Assembly: GCF_012274275.1 (NCBI RefSeq)
Contig: NZ_JAANZA010000001.1
Span: 992,001-1,056,000 of the forward strand
Direction of reading: 5' to 3'
Source: Cryobacterium sp. BB307
Lineage (GTDB): Bacteria; Actinomycetota; Actinomycetes; Actinomycetales; Microbacteriaceae
DNA length: 64,000 nt
Below, piece after piece: positions 45,729 through 55,809 of the stretch. Within the stretch, counting starts at the first letter, position 1. Each line of letters opens with the position of its first letter. Under the pieces are notes generated by a model. The model was not told the origin of the DNA. It ran no database searches and was given only the letters and a program-made list of their open reading frames with translations. Both the position numbers and the translations under genes were made by a program.

Positions 45729-46868
45729 TCAGAGGTCGGCGTGCAGCTGCCAGACGCGCTGTGCCGAGTCCCGCCAGCTGAAGGCGCGGGCGCGGTCGGG
45801 GCCGCTGAAGCGCAGCTGCTGGGCGAGCTCCACGTCGGCGAGCACCCGCGACACCGCCTGCGCGAGTCGTTCCGGGTACTGCGCGGCCGGTTCGCGCGGC
45901 ACCGCCAACCCGGCCTCCGCGGACACCTCGAGCAGTGCCGGCGCATCCGAGTGCACCACCGGGGTGCCCAGGCTGAACGCCTCGATCACAGCCAGCCCGA
46001 ACCCCTCGGCGAGGCTCGGCACCACGAACACGTCCGCCTTGGCGATCGCGACCGCGAGGTCGGCGTCGGCGATGAAGCCAAGGCTGCGCACTCGATCTGG
46101 CGGCAGTCCTGCGTCCGCGGCGATCGCCTGGATGTCCACGCCGCCTGCCCCTGAAGGCCCTGCAATGAGGAGAGGCAGATCCGTGGCATCCGGATGCGCC
46201 AACGACCGGATGAGCGGCTCGATGCCCTTGCGCGGCTCGAGCGTGCCGGCGCTGAGGATGTAGCGCTCGGGAAGGCCCATGCGCGCGGCCCGCGCATCCG
46301 GGTCCACAGGCAGCTTGAGCTTCGAGCTGACCGCACCGCCGATCACCCGGATGCGGTCACCGAAGTCGTACAGCTCGCTCAGCTGCGAAGCGACCGCGAA
46401 GCTGGGGACGACGACCGCGTCGGCATACTTGTGGGCGCGCTTGGCCATGGTCTTGTTCCAGGCGATGCGCTCCTTGCTGAACACTTCGGGATGCGACCAC
46501 GCCATCGTGTCGTGGATGGTGACGACGATCTGGTCCGAGACATTCTGCACCCGGTCGTGCTTGCTCAGCGGCGCGAGCAGGCTGGTGGCGTGCACCATGC
46601 CGCGACCCTGGACGCGTCCCAGCCCGGCGGCCCAGGCGCGGCGCAGCTCTCGGCGCTGCAGCTTGAACTTCTCCAGTCCGGCAAGCCCCGGCAGCAGCAT
46701 CTCGAGTCGGTCGTAGTCCTCCTGCGGCGACGCGGACACCAGGCCGACGACGTCGGCACCGCGCGGGGCGGTGCTGATGAGTTCGCGGGTGAGTTCCTCG
46801 GTGTAGCGGCCGATGCCACCGGGCACGGGTGCGACGATCTGGTCGACGATCACTCGCAGGGTAACCAA
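45729..46868 (-). CDS. Glycosyltransferase family 4 (GT-B)
   Basis: 379 aa GT-B retaining glycosyltransferase. N-terminal acceptor domain starts VIVDQIVAPVPGGIGRYTEELTREL. Middle VTIHDTMAWSHPE. C-terminal nucleotide-sugar domain has ILSAGTLEPRKGIEPLI, LGFIADADLAVAIAKADVFVVPSLAEGFGLAVIEAFSLGTPVV with the Glu of the E-x7-E motif. Probably mannosyl or rhamnosyl transfer onto a surface polymer precursor. TTG start at 46868 directly after the rfbD stop, with GGAG in front. It follows rfbD in the operon. Confidence 0.88.
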   Translation of the reverse strand: MVTLRVIVDQIVAPVPGGIGRYTEELTRELISTAPRGADVVGLVSASPQEDYDRLEMLLPGLAGLEKFKLQRRELRRAWAAGLGRVQGRGMVHATSLLAPLSKHDRVQNVSDQIVVTIHDTMAWSHPEVFSKERIAWNKTMAKRAHKYADAVVVPSFAVASQLSELYDFGDRIRVIGGAVSSKLKLPVDPDARAARMGLPERYILSAGTLEPRKGIEPLIRSLAHPDATDLPLLIAGPSGAGGVDIQAIAADAGLPPDRVRSLGFIADADLAVAIAKADVFVVPSLAEGFGLAVIEAFSLGTPVVHSDAPALLEVSAEAGLAVPREPAAQYPERLAQAVSRVLADVELAQQLRFSGPDRARAFSWRDSAQRVWQLHADL

Positions 46869-47717
46869 CTACTGCTCCAGTACTCCTCGGGCCGCTGCGG
46901 AGGCCAGGGCTTCTCTCCAGTCACGCAAGGGCTCAAGACCGACCCGGCGCCACGCGTCGTGCCCGAGCACCGAGTAAGCGGGCCGTGGGGCTGGCCGGAC
47001 GAACTGGGCGCTGTCGGTCGGCTTGACCCTATCAGGGTCCAGACCGGCCTCCTCGAACACCGCTTTGGCGAAGTCGAACCAGGTCGCGGCTCCTGAGTTG
47101 GTGCCGTGGAAGACTCCGGATGTGACGCCCGCGTCGAGCAGGGAGACGATGCCTCGGGCGAGGTCGAAGGTCCAGGTCGGCTGACCGAGCTGGTCGGTGA
47201 CGACGCTGACGGTGTCGTGGGTTTGGGCCAGTCGGAGCATGGTCTTGGCGAAGTTGGGGCCGCCCGCGCCGTATAGCCAGGCGGTGCGCACGATGATGGT
47301 GCGGGTGGGGTTGTTCTGCAGGGCGAGGCGCTCGCCGGCGGCCTTAGTGCGGCCGTAGGCGGAGACCGGATTCACCGCGGCATCCTCGGGGTAGGGGCTG
47401 GTTGCGGTGCCGTCGAAGACGTAGTCGGTGGACAGCTGCACGAGCGTCGCACCGGTGGCGGCAACTGCGGCCGCGAGGTTGCCGGCGCCGGTTGCGTTCA
47501 CCGCGTAGGCGGCGTCCTCGTTGGACTCGGCGTCGTCAACCTTGGTGTAGGCGGCGGCGTTGAGGATGACGTCGTATCCCGCGACTGCCTCGGCGACGGC
47601 ATCCGGATCGGTCACGTCGAGGTCGGCGCGGGTCAGCGCGGTGAAGTCGTGCCCGGCGAGTACTTCCTGGAGGTCCTGGCCGAGCATGCCGCCGGCTCCG
47701 GTAATGAGGTATCGCAT
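46869..47717 (-). CDS. rfbD: dTDP-4-dehydrorhamnose reductase
   Basis: 282 aa, last step of dTDP-L-rhamnose synthesis, reduces the 4-keto group with NAD(P)H. Extended SDR fold: ITGAGGMLGQDLQ at the N-terminus, NAAAYTKVDDAE, LSTDYVFDG, catalytic Tyr-x3-Lys in VSAYGRTKAAGE, RTAWLYGAGGPNF and the late GVFHGTNSGAATWFDFA. The ATG at 47717 begins the fold; a longer frame adds 24 codons antisense to vapC's end. The other rhamnose genes are at 52.8-57.3 kb. Confidence 0.95.
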   Translation of the reverse strand: MRYLITGAGGMLGQDLQEVLAGHDFTALTRADLDVTDPDAVAEAVAGYDVILNAAAYTKVDDAESNEDAAYAVNATGAGNLAAAVAATGATLVQLSTDYVFDGTATSPYPEDAAVNPVSAYGRTKAAGERLALQNNPTRTIIVRTAWLYGAGGPNFAKTMLRLAQTHDTVSVVTDQLGQPTWTFDLARGIVSLLDAGVTSGVFHGTNSGAATWFDFAKAVFEEAGLDPDRVKPTDSAQFVRPAPRPAYSVLGHDAWRRVGLEPLRDWREALASAAARGVLEQ

Positions 47718-47721
47718 CAGT

Positions 47722-48135
47722 TCAAACGTAGATGATGGGGGGCCCGCCGAGGTCGGACAGCAGCTCGAAGTCGCGGTCCTGCGTGACAACGGGAAGGTCG
47801 TTGGCGAGTGCGATGGATGCGATCCACAAATCGTTGACGTTGGGTCGTTTGCCTGCCGCCGTTATGGCGTGCCTTAGTCGGCCCCAGTGCGAAGCCGCGG
47901 CCGAGTCAATGGTGAGCATGGTGAGACCAGCCAGTGCCTCCATCGTTGCGAGACGGTCGGCACGAACGTGGGAGTCTTTTGCCGCGTGGATGCCCGCGAC
48001 AAGTTCACCGCGTGTGATCGTGCTGACGTATTGCTCAGTGGGGAGCGCTCCGAAGTCGAGTTCGCGGCCCTGCTCGATCGCGACAAAGACACTCGTGTCG
48101 AGGAGTCCGGTCCGGTGCGGGAGCTTCGCTCTCAC
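47722..48135 (-). CDS. vapC: PIN-domain toxin, VapC type
   Basis: 137 aa PIN-domain ribonuclease, predicted toxin cleaving tRNA or rRNA. Acidic metal residues: Asp in GLLDTSVFVAIEQG, Glu in TRGELVAGIH, Asp in VNDLWIASIAL and Asp in VTQDRDFELL. GTG at 48135 overlaps the antitoxin stop by GTGA, the normal VapBC coupling. Second gene of the pair. It lies 4 bases from the rfbD start on the same strand, so the toxin module could read through into rfbD. Confidence 0.9.
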   Translation of the reverse strand: MRAKLPHRTGLLDTSVFVAIEQGRELDFGALPTEQYVSTITRGELVAGIHAAKDSHVRADRLATMEALAGLTMLTIDSAAASHWGRLRHAITAAGKRPNVNDLWIASIALANDLPVVTQDRDFELLSDLGGPPIIYV

Positions 48136-48383
48136 TGGATCGGGCCCAGATCGTCGGTCGTGTCGTCCCATAGGTCGTGGGGGTGCGGTTCCGCTATCGG
48201 GCGCTTCGGCCGCAGCGACATGAGCTCGGCCACGGTGAGGAATTCGCGTCGCGGAGCTTCAATAGCCGTGAGTTTCGCGGTGGGGACACCGTTCACCGTG
48301 ATGGTGATCTCTTCGCCTTGGCGCGCTCGCTCAATCACCGAAGCGGTGTTGTTGCGAAGTTCGCGCACTGGCACCTCACCCAT
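48132..48383 (-). CDS. vapB: Antitoxin, prevent-host-death/VapB type
   Basis: 83 aa. N-terminal DNA-binding Phd-fold: VPVRELRNNTASVIERARQGEEITITVNGVPTAKL. The C-terminal acidic tail EPHPHDLWDDTTDDLG wraps the toxin in such systems. ATG at 48383. It represses its own promoter in related systems. The operon is vapB-vapC. Confidence 0.9.
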   Translation of the reverse strand: MGEVPVRELRNNTASVIERARQGEEITITVNGVPTAKLTAIEAPRREFLTVAELMSLRPKRPIAEPHPHDLWDDTTDDLGPIQ

Positions 48384-48523
48384 GTAGCAGAGTGTAGCAC
48401 CGCGTAGCTTTACCCACCTCGGTGATTGAGCCCTCCTAGTGATCGAGCCCCCGGTGATCGCCGGGGACCGCGAAGCGGTCTTGGGCGGGGACGCTGACGC
48501 CGCGTAGGCGACTAGGAAAGGCA

Positions 48524-48555
48524 GGGGCCGGGCAGACCAATCGCTGCCCGGCCCC
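48524..48555 (-). terminator. Hairpin terminator after the SDR gene
   Basis: GGGGCCGGGCAG (48524-48535) pairs perfectly with CTGCCCGGCCCC (48544-48555). Read on the minus strand it lies 34 bases beyond the SDR stop and is followed by CTGCCTTTCC, a weak T-tract. Confidence 0.7.
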
Positions 48556-48588
48556 GTTCTCATCTCAGCCGTGAGAAGGTGATCGCGC

Positions 48589-49362
48589 TTACCGCACGTT
48601 GGCGAGTCCGCCGTCAACGGGCAGAAGCTGCCCGGTGATGAAACGGGCGTCGTCGCTGGCAAGGAACGCGATGGCCGGCGCGAGGTCTTCCCGTGCGTTG
48701 CCGACGTGGCCGAGCGGGATGGCGTCCGCTACCGACTTGTCGTAGGCCACGAGCTCGTCTGGGCTCAGGGAGCTGCGGTACTTGTCGAACATCGGAGTGT
48801 TCACGTACGGGAGCACCGCGTTTACGCGGATGTTGTCGCCGCCCCATTCGCGGGAGACGCCGCGCACCCAAGCGTGAACGGCAGCCTTGGACGACCCGTA
48901 GGCGGCGTTCGTGAGCTCGGGGACGAAGCCCGCCATCGACCCGACGTTGACGATTGAGCCGGACTTGTTTGGCTTCATCAACCGGTACGCCGCCTGGTTT
49001 GAGATGATCGTGCCCAAGACGTTCACGCGGTAGATCTTGTCGAACAGCTCGTCGGTGATTTCAGCGGCGAACGACGACTGCTGGATCCCCGCGATATTGA
49101 TGAGCGCGTCGAGCCCGCCCATCTGCTGCGCCGCGGTGTCGAAGGCCTTGTCGATCCCTGCGCGGTCAGTGACGTCACCGCGGATGAAGGTGACCTTGCC
49201 CGGCCCTTCCGCCGTGGCGGACTCCGCGACAGCGTTCCCGGTTTCCTCGTTGAGGTCGATGGATGTGACCAAAGCTCCCCGAGCCGCGAACTCCCGGACG
49301 GCCGCTTCGCCGATCCCCTGCGACCCACCGGTGACGATGATCTTCTTGCCTTCGAACTGCAT
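48589..49362 (-). CDS. SDR family oxidoreductase
   Basis: 257 aa classical short-chain dehydrogenase. NAD(P) motif VTGGSQGIGEAAV; structural NIAG; catalytic Ser in VGSMAGF, and Tyr-x3-Lys in AYGSSKAAVHAW; end motif ITGQLLPVDGGLAN. A substrate cannot be named. ATG at 49362 with GGAG ten bases before. A promoter-like TATAGAT (plus strand 49431-49437) lies about 70 bases upstream. It stands alone between the toxin-antitoxin pair and the decayed region. Confidence 0.9.
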   Translation of the reverse strand: MQFEGKKIIVTGGSQGIGEAAVREFAARGALVTSIDLNEETGNAVAESATAEGPGKVTFIRGDVTDRAGIDKAFDTAAQQMGGLDALINIAGIQQSSFAAEITDELFDKIYRVNVLGTIISNQAAYRLMKPNKSGSIVNVGSMAGFVPELTNAAYGSSKAAVHAWVRGVSREWGGDNIRVNAVLPYVNTPMFDKYRSSLSPDELVAYDKSVADAIPLGHVGNAREDLAPAIAFLASDDARFITGQLLPVDGGLANVR

Positions 49363-49546
49363 GGTCTAACTCCTTCTCCAAGGCCAATAGATCGACCTTG
49401 GTCCATTACTCGCCCGCTGCTGCGGGCGCTATCTATACAAACGCATAAAAATCCCGAGATATTCCACACGGGATGTTCAACATGGTCGGGCAACATATTC
49501 GCCGCATGACCCAGCCGCGTTTCGCCCTCCCGCAGAGACAGGGCAT

Positions 49547-49960
49547 GACGCACGAGAAGACCACGTCGACCGGCGCCCGACCCGCCACCCTTTTGCGGCT
49601 CAGCGTCGGAAGGACGCGCTGGACAGCGAGTGGCGCGCACGCGCTGATGAACTCGCTGTGTTCTGGGAGAAGGAGCAGACTTGACCGAGCCAGAAGACCA
49701 CGTGAGACGCACGTCTTCTCGCCCATTGGCTCGCAACTCAGCGTCACGTGTCACGTTTCCCCGAAGGAGGGCGACGGCGCTCAGCCAAGACCGTCGGGCG
49801 TATCTCGACCAGGTCGCCCCCGGCTGGAACGAGACGTACTCGTGGCGGGCTCGCGTCGAAGAACTCGGCGCGTTCTGGGATAGCCTCTGGGGTGCTCCCG
49901 GCCCAAGTTGCCATGCGGGAGACCCCGTCGCGGAGGAGTGCTCGCAACCGCGAATCTGAG
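49547..49960 (+). pseudogene. Remnants of a helicase-associated (HA) repeat protein
   Basis: Two segments in different frames resemble HA-domain repeats found after DEAD-box helicases in actinobacteria. One (about 49610-49684) reads RRKDALDSEWRARADELAVFW then stops. The other (from about 49786) reads RRAYLDQVAPGWNETYSWRARVEELGAFW. There is no complete start, the frames are broken, and the helicase core is missing. I read this as a decayed fragment. The call rests on motif resemblance only. Confidence 0.4.
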
Positions 49961-50033
49961 AACGGTTCTATCTCACCGGAATCGTGAGCCCGATGTAGTC
50001 ACGAATGTCGGGTGGTGGTGTCACCATCGAAAT

Positions 50034-50324
50034 ATGACGAACCCGACCCGTTTCGACCCCCTGGCTCCCGGTGCTGTCGCCGGGGTCCGCGACCTGGGTG
50101 ATGCGGCGTTGGTGGCTGCCGCCTGCACACTGGAGGAGGACTACGGCCGGCTGGTGGAAGCGTCCCGGGTGGCGATCGCCGCTAAGGTGGAGCACCGCTC
50201 CCGGAAGACGCTGGGCGGTGATGGGTTGGCCGCGCAGCTGGGGTGTCACAGCGGCACCGAGCTGCTGGAGCGTAGCGATCGTCTCGAAACCCGGGAGGAC
50301 CCGCCAACTCGATCACGACGTTGA
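50034..50324 (+). pseudogene. N-terminal fragment of a DUF222/HNH endonuclease gene
   Basis: The first 70 or so residues (FDPLAPGAVAGVRDLGDAALVAAA, RLVEASRVAIAAKVEHRSRKTLG, QLGCHSGTELLERS) resemble the start of the large DUF222-HNH endonuclease family common in Microbacteriaceae, usually 400-550 aa. Here the frame ends after 96 codons where a TCTCGAAACC repeat unit (about 50273-50292) begins. So the gene was cut by a repeat-linked rearrangement. The fragment may still be transcribed. Confidence 0.6.
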
Positions 50325-50340
50325 CCGTTGGCTCCGGACG

Positions 50341-50360
50341 AACGTAGCCAAATCGTGAGG
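50341..50360 (+). promoter_or_regulatory. Conserved leader of lipoprotein A
   Basis: The AACGTAGCCAAATCGTGAGG block recurs before each of three lipoprotein genes (here, 51237 and 52005). Each has a GTG exactly 51 bases before the ATG used here, in frame, so it may be a leaderless start or a conserved promoter. Confidence 0.5.
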
Positions 50361-50405
50361 AGAGCCCATAGCCGGACTGACGCGGCTCTGGGTAGCGTCC
50401 TTCGC

Positions 50406-51074
50406 ATGAGGGCTTTGCGACTCGCCGCCGGACTAGCCACACTCCTGCTGCTGACTGGATGCGTCCCGGAGGTCGCCACTGAAGTGGCGGCTCCGACCCC
50501 GACGGCCCCGTCCTGGAGCCAGCCGGCGCCTGAACCAACGCCTGAGCCGACCTTTGATGCGAACGTGACCACCGCCGTCGTCTTCGGTACCCGCGTAGAG
50601 TTTCGGAACGCAGCGGGGGGCGTAATCGACAGCGCCAGCTTCGATAGTGCGCCGACAGAATTTCTTTCAAAGATGACGGAGCACTTCGGCGCACCTGACA
50701 CAACGTACGACGACGGAGTGTGCGCGTACAAAACTTACGGAGATGGATACGTCGTCCCCTACCAGTCCGACGGCAGCTACAGCGCCGAACTCATCGTCAT
50801 CGCATCAGAGGTCAACGGGATCCGCGTCGAGATACCGAGCGGAGTGAGTATCGGAGAGGATGGGACCGGCCTTGTCGACTCTGTCGCGCCTGAATTCAAA
50901 GCTGACTTCGATGGCGATGGTCGATCTTGGTCGCTCCTATATGACGTGGTGGGCTGGTGGGGCCTGGATACACCTTTGGCTTATCAATACGGTGCAAAAG
51001 CCTGGGTGGACGACGGAGTGTTGACCCGCATCATGGTACCTGCCGGCGTTGGCACGATGCACACGAGCTGCTGA
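50406..51074 (+). CDS. Lipoprotein, tandem paralogue A
   Basis: 222 aa secreted lipoprotein of unknown family. Signal peptide with lipobox LLLTGCVP, then a Pro/Thr/Glu linker (PAPEPTPEPT), then a domain with TTAVVFGTRVEFRNAAGGVIDSASF, a Cys in DDGVCAY, SEVNGIRVEIPSGVSIGEDG and a C-terminal Cys. The two Cys may form a disulfide. Two related genes follow. ATG at 50406; an in-frame conserved GTG 51 bases upstream (50355) would give a 34-residue n-region. Divergence between copies is large outside the conserved blocks. Function unknown. Confidence 0.75.
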   Translation: MRALRLAAGLATLLLLTGCVPEVATEVAAPTPTAPSWSQPAPEPTPEPTFDANVTTAVVFGTRVEFRNAAGGVIDSASFDSAPTEFLSKMTEHFGAPDTTYDDGVCAYKTYGDGYVVPYQSDGSYSAELIVIASEVNGIRVEIPSGVSIGEDGTGLVDSVAPEFKADFDGDGRSWSLLYDVVGWWGLDTPLAYQYGAKAWVDDGVLTRIMVPAGVGTMHTSC

Positions 51075-51081
51075 CTGAGTG

Positions 51082-51158
51082 GTTTCGAGACGACGGCTCA
51101 ACCGTCGGATCTCGACAAGCTCGATCACCGAGCCACGGGATCTCGACAAGCTCGATCA
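51082..51158. repeat. Dispersed repeat block with two TCTCGACAAGCTCGATCA units
   Basis: GATCTCGACAAGCTCGATCA occurs at 51108-51127 and 51139-51158, preceded by GGTTTCGAGACG. The same block is at 52742-52827. Related pieces are at 50273-50292 and 31598-31613 (inverted TCTCGAAACC). This looks like a Microbacteriaceae dispersed repeat family. Confidence 0.75.
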
Positions 51159-51163
51159 GTAAT

Positions 51164-51222
51164 CGGCTACGCCGCCCCTGCTCCCAACGGCGGGCCTCTG
51201 TGGCATCCTTCTGCCGCACTTC
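51164..51222 (-). pseudogene. Copied tail of rfbB
   Basis: On the minus strand this reads [13 protein letters not shown], against [14 protein letters not shown] at the real rfbB end (52836). The bases also align, including CCCTGCTCC and TCCTTCTGC. It lies directly after the two repeat units, just as rfbB does after the second block, so lipoprotein + repeats + rfbB tail were duplicated together. Confidence 0.7.
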
Positions 51223-51301
51223 ATCAACCTCGGGTAAACGTAGTCAAATCGTGAGGAGAATCCATAGTCGGGCACTCGTGGCTCTCGGTAGCCTCCTCCG
51301 T

Positions 51302-51979
51302 ATGAGGGCTCCGAGGCTCGCCGCCGGACTTGTCGCGGTCCTGCTGATAAGTGGGTGCGCTCCCGACGCAATCACCGAGGGTGTGGCGCCTACGCCGACG
51401 GCCGCGCCTTCCCGCCAGCCGGCGCCCGAGCCAACGCCAGAGCCGACCGTCGATCTGACGGTCCATACGGCCGTGATCTTCGGCGATCGCATCGAGTGGC
51501 GCAATACCGCAGGCGCGGTTGTAGATACAGTTCGCTTCGATGTTGGCAGTGAGGCCTTCAGGTTGAACTTGGAACGGCATCTCGGTCAGCCCGATCCGAT
51601 CCAACCCATGTGCACGGCCTACGCGTACGATGAAGCGCTCACGGTGACTGATTGGGGACTGATCGAGGTCTGGGTGTCTGCGCCTGAGGTCAACGGCATC
51701 AAATTCCAAACGCCGAACGCAATCAGCGTTGGCGACGACGCGACCGAACTCTTCGAAGCTACTCCCACCCACCATAGGTTTGATTGGAGCACCCACGGCA
51801 AACCGGAATGGAGCGGCCTTGACTTCGATGGGAGATGGACGCTTTTGTACGACCAGACCGGGACGGTGGCTGAGGACTTTCCGGAGCCGAAGCCATACGG
51901 CGCCGGAGCGGCGGTGCTTCACATGTTGGTCGATGGATTCGGCCATACCGTCGTTGGGCCCGCAGTGGACTACTGCTGA
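51302..51979 (+). CDS. Lipoprotein, tandem paralogue B
   Basis: 225 aa, same architecture as paralogue A: lipobox LLISGCAP, linker PAPEPTPEPTVD, HTAVIFGDRIEWRNTAGAVVDTVRF, one Cys in QPMCTAY, PEVNGIKFQTPNAISVGDDA, RWTLLYDQTG, and a terminal Cys (VDYC). ATG at 51302; the in-frame GTG of the conserved leader is at 51251. No domain known to me. Probably exposed on the cell surface. It lies downstream of the rfbB-tail copy. Confidence 0.75.
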   Translation: MRAPRLAAGLVAVLLISGCAPDAITEGVAPTPTAAPSRQPAPEPTPEPTVDLTVHTAVIFGDRIEWRNTAGAVVDTVRFDVGSEAFRLNLERHLGQPDPIQPMCTAYAYDEALTVTDWGLIEVWVSAPEVNGIKFQTPNAISVGDDATELFEATPTHHRFDWSTHGKPEWSGLDFDGRWTLLYDQTGTVAEDFPEPKPYGAGAAVLHMLVDGFGHTVVGPAVDYC

Positions 51980-52069
51980 CGACCCCGGACATGCAATCTT
52001 GCACAACGTGGTCAAATCGTGAGCAGAACCCGTGCTCGGGCAGAGGCGGTCCCGGCTAGCGTGCGTGTC

Positions 52070-52734
52070 ATGATGACTTTGAGGTTTGCAGCCGGACTGA
52101 CCATGCTCCTCCTGCTCAATGGATGCGCCACAGCGGTCACCGCTGAAGTGGAGGCTGCGATTCCTACGGCCCGGTCCTCGAGCGAGCCGACGCCAGAACC
52201 AACAGTCGACTCGGTGGTCACAACAGCGGTGATTTTGGGCACGCACATCGAGTGGAGGAACACGGCCGACGTAGTTGTGGACAGCATCAGCTTCGACAGC
52301 GAGACAGCCGCGTTCCTTTCGAAGTTCGCGACGCACTTCGGCGCAGCCGACGAGTCTTTCGACTCGGGCATGTGCTCGCCTCTGGCATACGACCGCGCTT
52401 TGTACGTTTCTTCGGAACGGGAAGGTTCGTCGATCGAGGTCCTGGTAAAAATCCCCGAACTCAATGGCATACGAATCGAACCCCGAGCGGCGTCAGCGTC
52501 GGCGAGGACGCGACCGCTCTTGTCGCCTCCACCCCTCCCGAACTCAAAGCGGACCGGGGCATGGGAGGGGATGTGTACCAGCACTGGGACCTCGTCTACG
52601 ACCCAATCGGGGTGGCGGGTTTAGAAGGCGAACCACCCCTGTATTACGGGGCGGTCGCCACCGTGTATGAAGGATTACTGCTTAGCATCGCGGTTCCGTC
52701 GAATGTGAATAAGGTGGAGTCGGATTGCCGCTGA
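52070..52734 (+). pseudogene. Lipoprotein paralogue C with frameshift
   Basis: Starts as a normal copy (lipobox LLLNGCAT, PEPTVDSVVTTAVILGTHIEWRNTAD, FLSKFATHFG, IPELNGIRIE). Near 52480-52486 one base is missing compared with copies A and B. The continuation GVSVGEDATALVAST, YQHWDLVYDPIGVAGLEG and the terminal Cys lie in another frame up to 52734. So this is a broken copy, or a sequencing error in ATCGAACCCCGAG. The conserved GTG leader is at 52019. Confidence 0.75.
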
Positions 52735-52741
52735 CCGGGTG

Positions 52742-52830
52742 ATTTTGAGACGAGCGCTTCGCGATCCCCTACTTTCGGATCTCGACAAGCTCGATCACCG
52801 TCCACCGGATCTCGACAAGCTCGATCACCG
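52742..52830. repeat. Second dispersed repeat block before rfbB
   Basis: GATCTCGACAAGCTCGATCA at 52778-52797 and 52808-52827, preceded by TTTTGAGACGAGCGCTTCGCGATC. It lies 6 bases beyond the rfbB stop, between it and lipoprotein C. Confidence 0.75.
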
Positions 52831-52835
52831 AGAAG

Positions 52836-54723
<1,888 letters not shown>

Positions 54724-54784
54724 GATGACGACAATCCTAGTTCGGGGCACTTCGGGCACCTGAACGCCTGCCTAGACTCGGATC

Positions 54785-55786
54785 GTGCCAGCAACGTACC
54801 CACTCACCGTCTCCGTCGCGCTGTGCACTCACAACGGGATGCCGTACGTCGCCGAGCAGGTTCGCAGCATCCTGCACCAGACCCGGCCACCAGCTCAGCT
54901 TGTCTTGTCGGACGACGACTCGACCGATGCCACCGTCGAGACGGTCAACAAGGTGATCGCGCGCTTCCGCGCGGAACGTCCGGACTCCGGCATCAGCGTG
55001 ACGATCATCGAGAACAGGCCGGCGCTCGGTGTCGTCCGCAACTTCGAGGGTGCCGTCGCGGCGTGCACCGGTGACCTGATCGCGCTGAGCGACCAGGACG
55101 ACCTGTGGGTGCCCGACCGGCTGGAGCGGATGGTGGCCGAGTTCGAGCGGCGGCCAGAGCTGACCCTCCTCCACACTGACGCCCGGCTCGTCGACGGCGA
55201 CGCCAAGCCGCTCGCGTCGCGGCTGTTCGACGCGATCGAGTTCACCCCACAGGAGCAGCAGCTCGAACGCGAGGGGCGGGCATTCGAGCTCCTGCTGAAG
55301 CGCAACGTAGTCACCGGCGCGACGACCATGTTCCGGCGTGACCTGCTCGAGCGCGCCCTGCCCTTCGTCGACGACTGGGTGCACGACGAGTGGCTCGCGA
55401 TGGTCGCGTCCGTGTTCGGCACGGTCGACTTCCTCCCGGATGCGCTCGTCGACTACAGGCAGCACGGCGCCAACCAGATCGGCGCTCAGAAGCTGGATGC
55501 CCGCGGCAAGCTGGCGCGCCTGCAGGAGCCGCGGAGCGAACGCAACCGGCGACTGCTTTCGCGCGCGGAGGCGCTGCACGATCGACTCACCGAAGCAGAC
55601 GCCCCGGAGAAAGCGATCGACGCGGCCGCGCGCAAGGTCGAACACGAGAAGCACCGGTCGGCCCTCCCACGCGCCCGCGCTCTCCGCATCGTTCCGGTGA
55701 TCGCCGCGGCCATCCGCGGAAGGTACAGCCGCTTCGGCAGGCCGCGCTACGACCTCATCCGGGACCTCATCCAGCCGGACCGCTAG
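54785..55786 (+). CDS. Glycosyltransferase family 2
   Basis: 333 aa GT-A. TVSVALCTHNGMPYVAEQVRSILHQT, LVLSDDDSTDATVE, DLIALSDQDDLWVPDRLERM with the metal-binding Asp pair, and VHDEWLAMVASVFGTVDFLPDALVDYRQHGANQIG late. The DQDDLW and YRQHG motifs resemble rhamnan-synthesis transferases. The last 90 residues are basic and helical, perhaps for membrane contact. GTG at 54785, divergent from the WbbL-like gene. First of a gene run with rfbC and rfbA on the plus strand. Confidence 0.88.
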   Translation: MPATYPLTVSVALCTHNGMPYVAEQVRSILHQTRPPAQLVLSDDDSTDATVETVNKVIARFRAERPDSGISVTIIENRPALGVVRNFEGAVAACTGDLIALSDQDDLWVPDRLERMVAEFERRPELTLLHTDARLVDGDAKPLASRLFDAIEFTPQEQQLEREGRAFELLLKRNVVTGATTMFRRDLLERALPFVDDWVHDEWLAMVASVFGTVDFLPDALVDYRQHGANQIGAQKLDARGKLARLQEPRSERNRRLLSRAEALHDRLTEADAPEKAIDAAARKVEHEKHRSALPRARALRIVPVIAAAIRGRYSRFGRPRYDLIRDLIQPDR

Positions 55787-55809
55787 GCGCTCGCCGGTAG
55801 ACTCGGCCC

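Noticed and set aside
49473-49883. 136-codon plus-strand frame after the SDR gene
   Set aside because: The HA-like similarity lies in other frames, so this frame is not the one under selection.
51108-52827. Repeated TCTCGACAAGCTCGATCA units considered as a CRISPR array
   Set aside because: Only two pairs, with an 11-base spacing inside pairs, no regular spacers and no cas genes.
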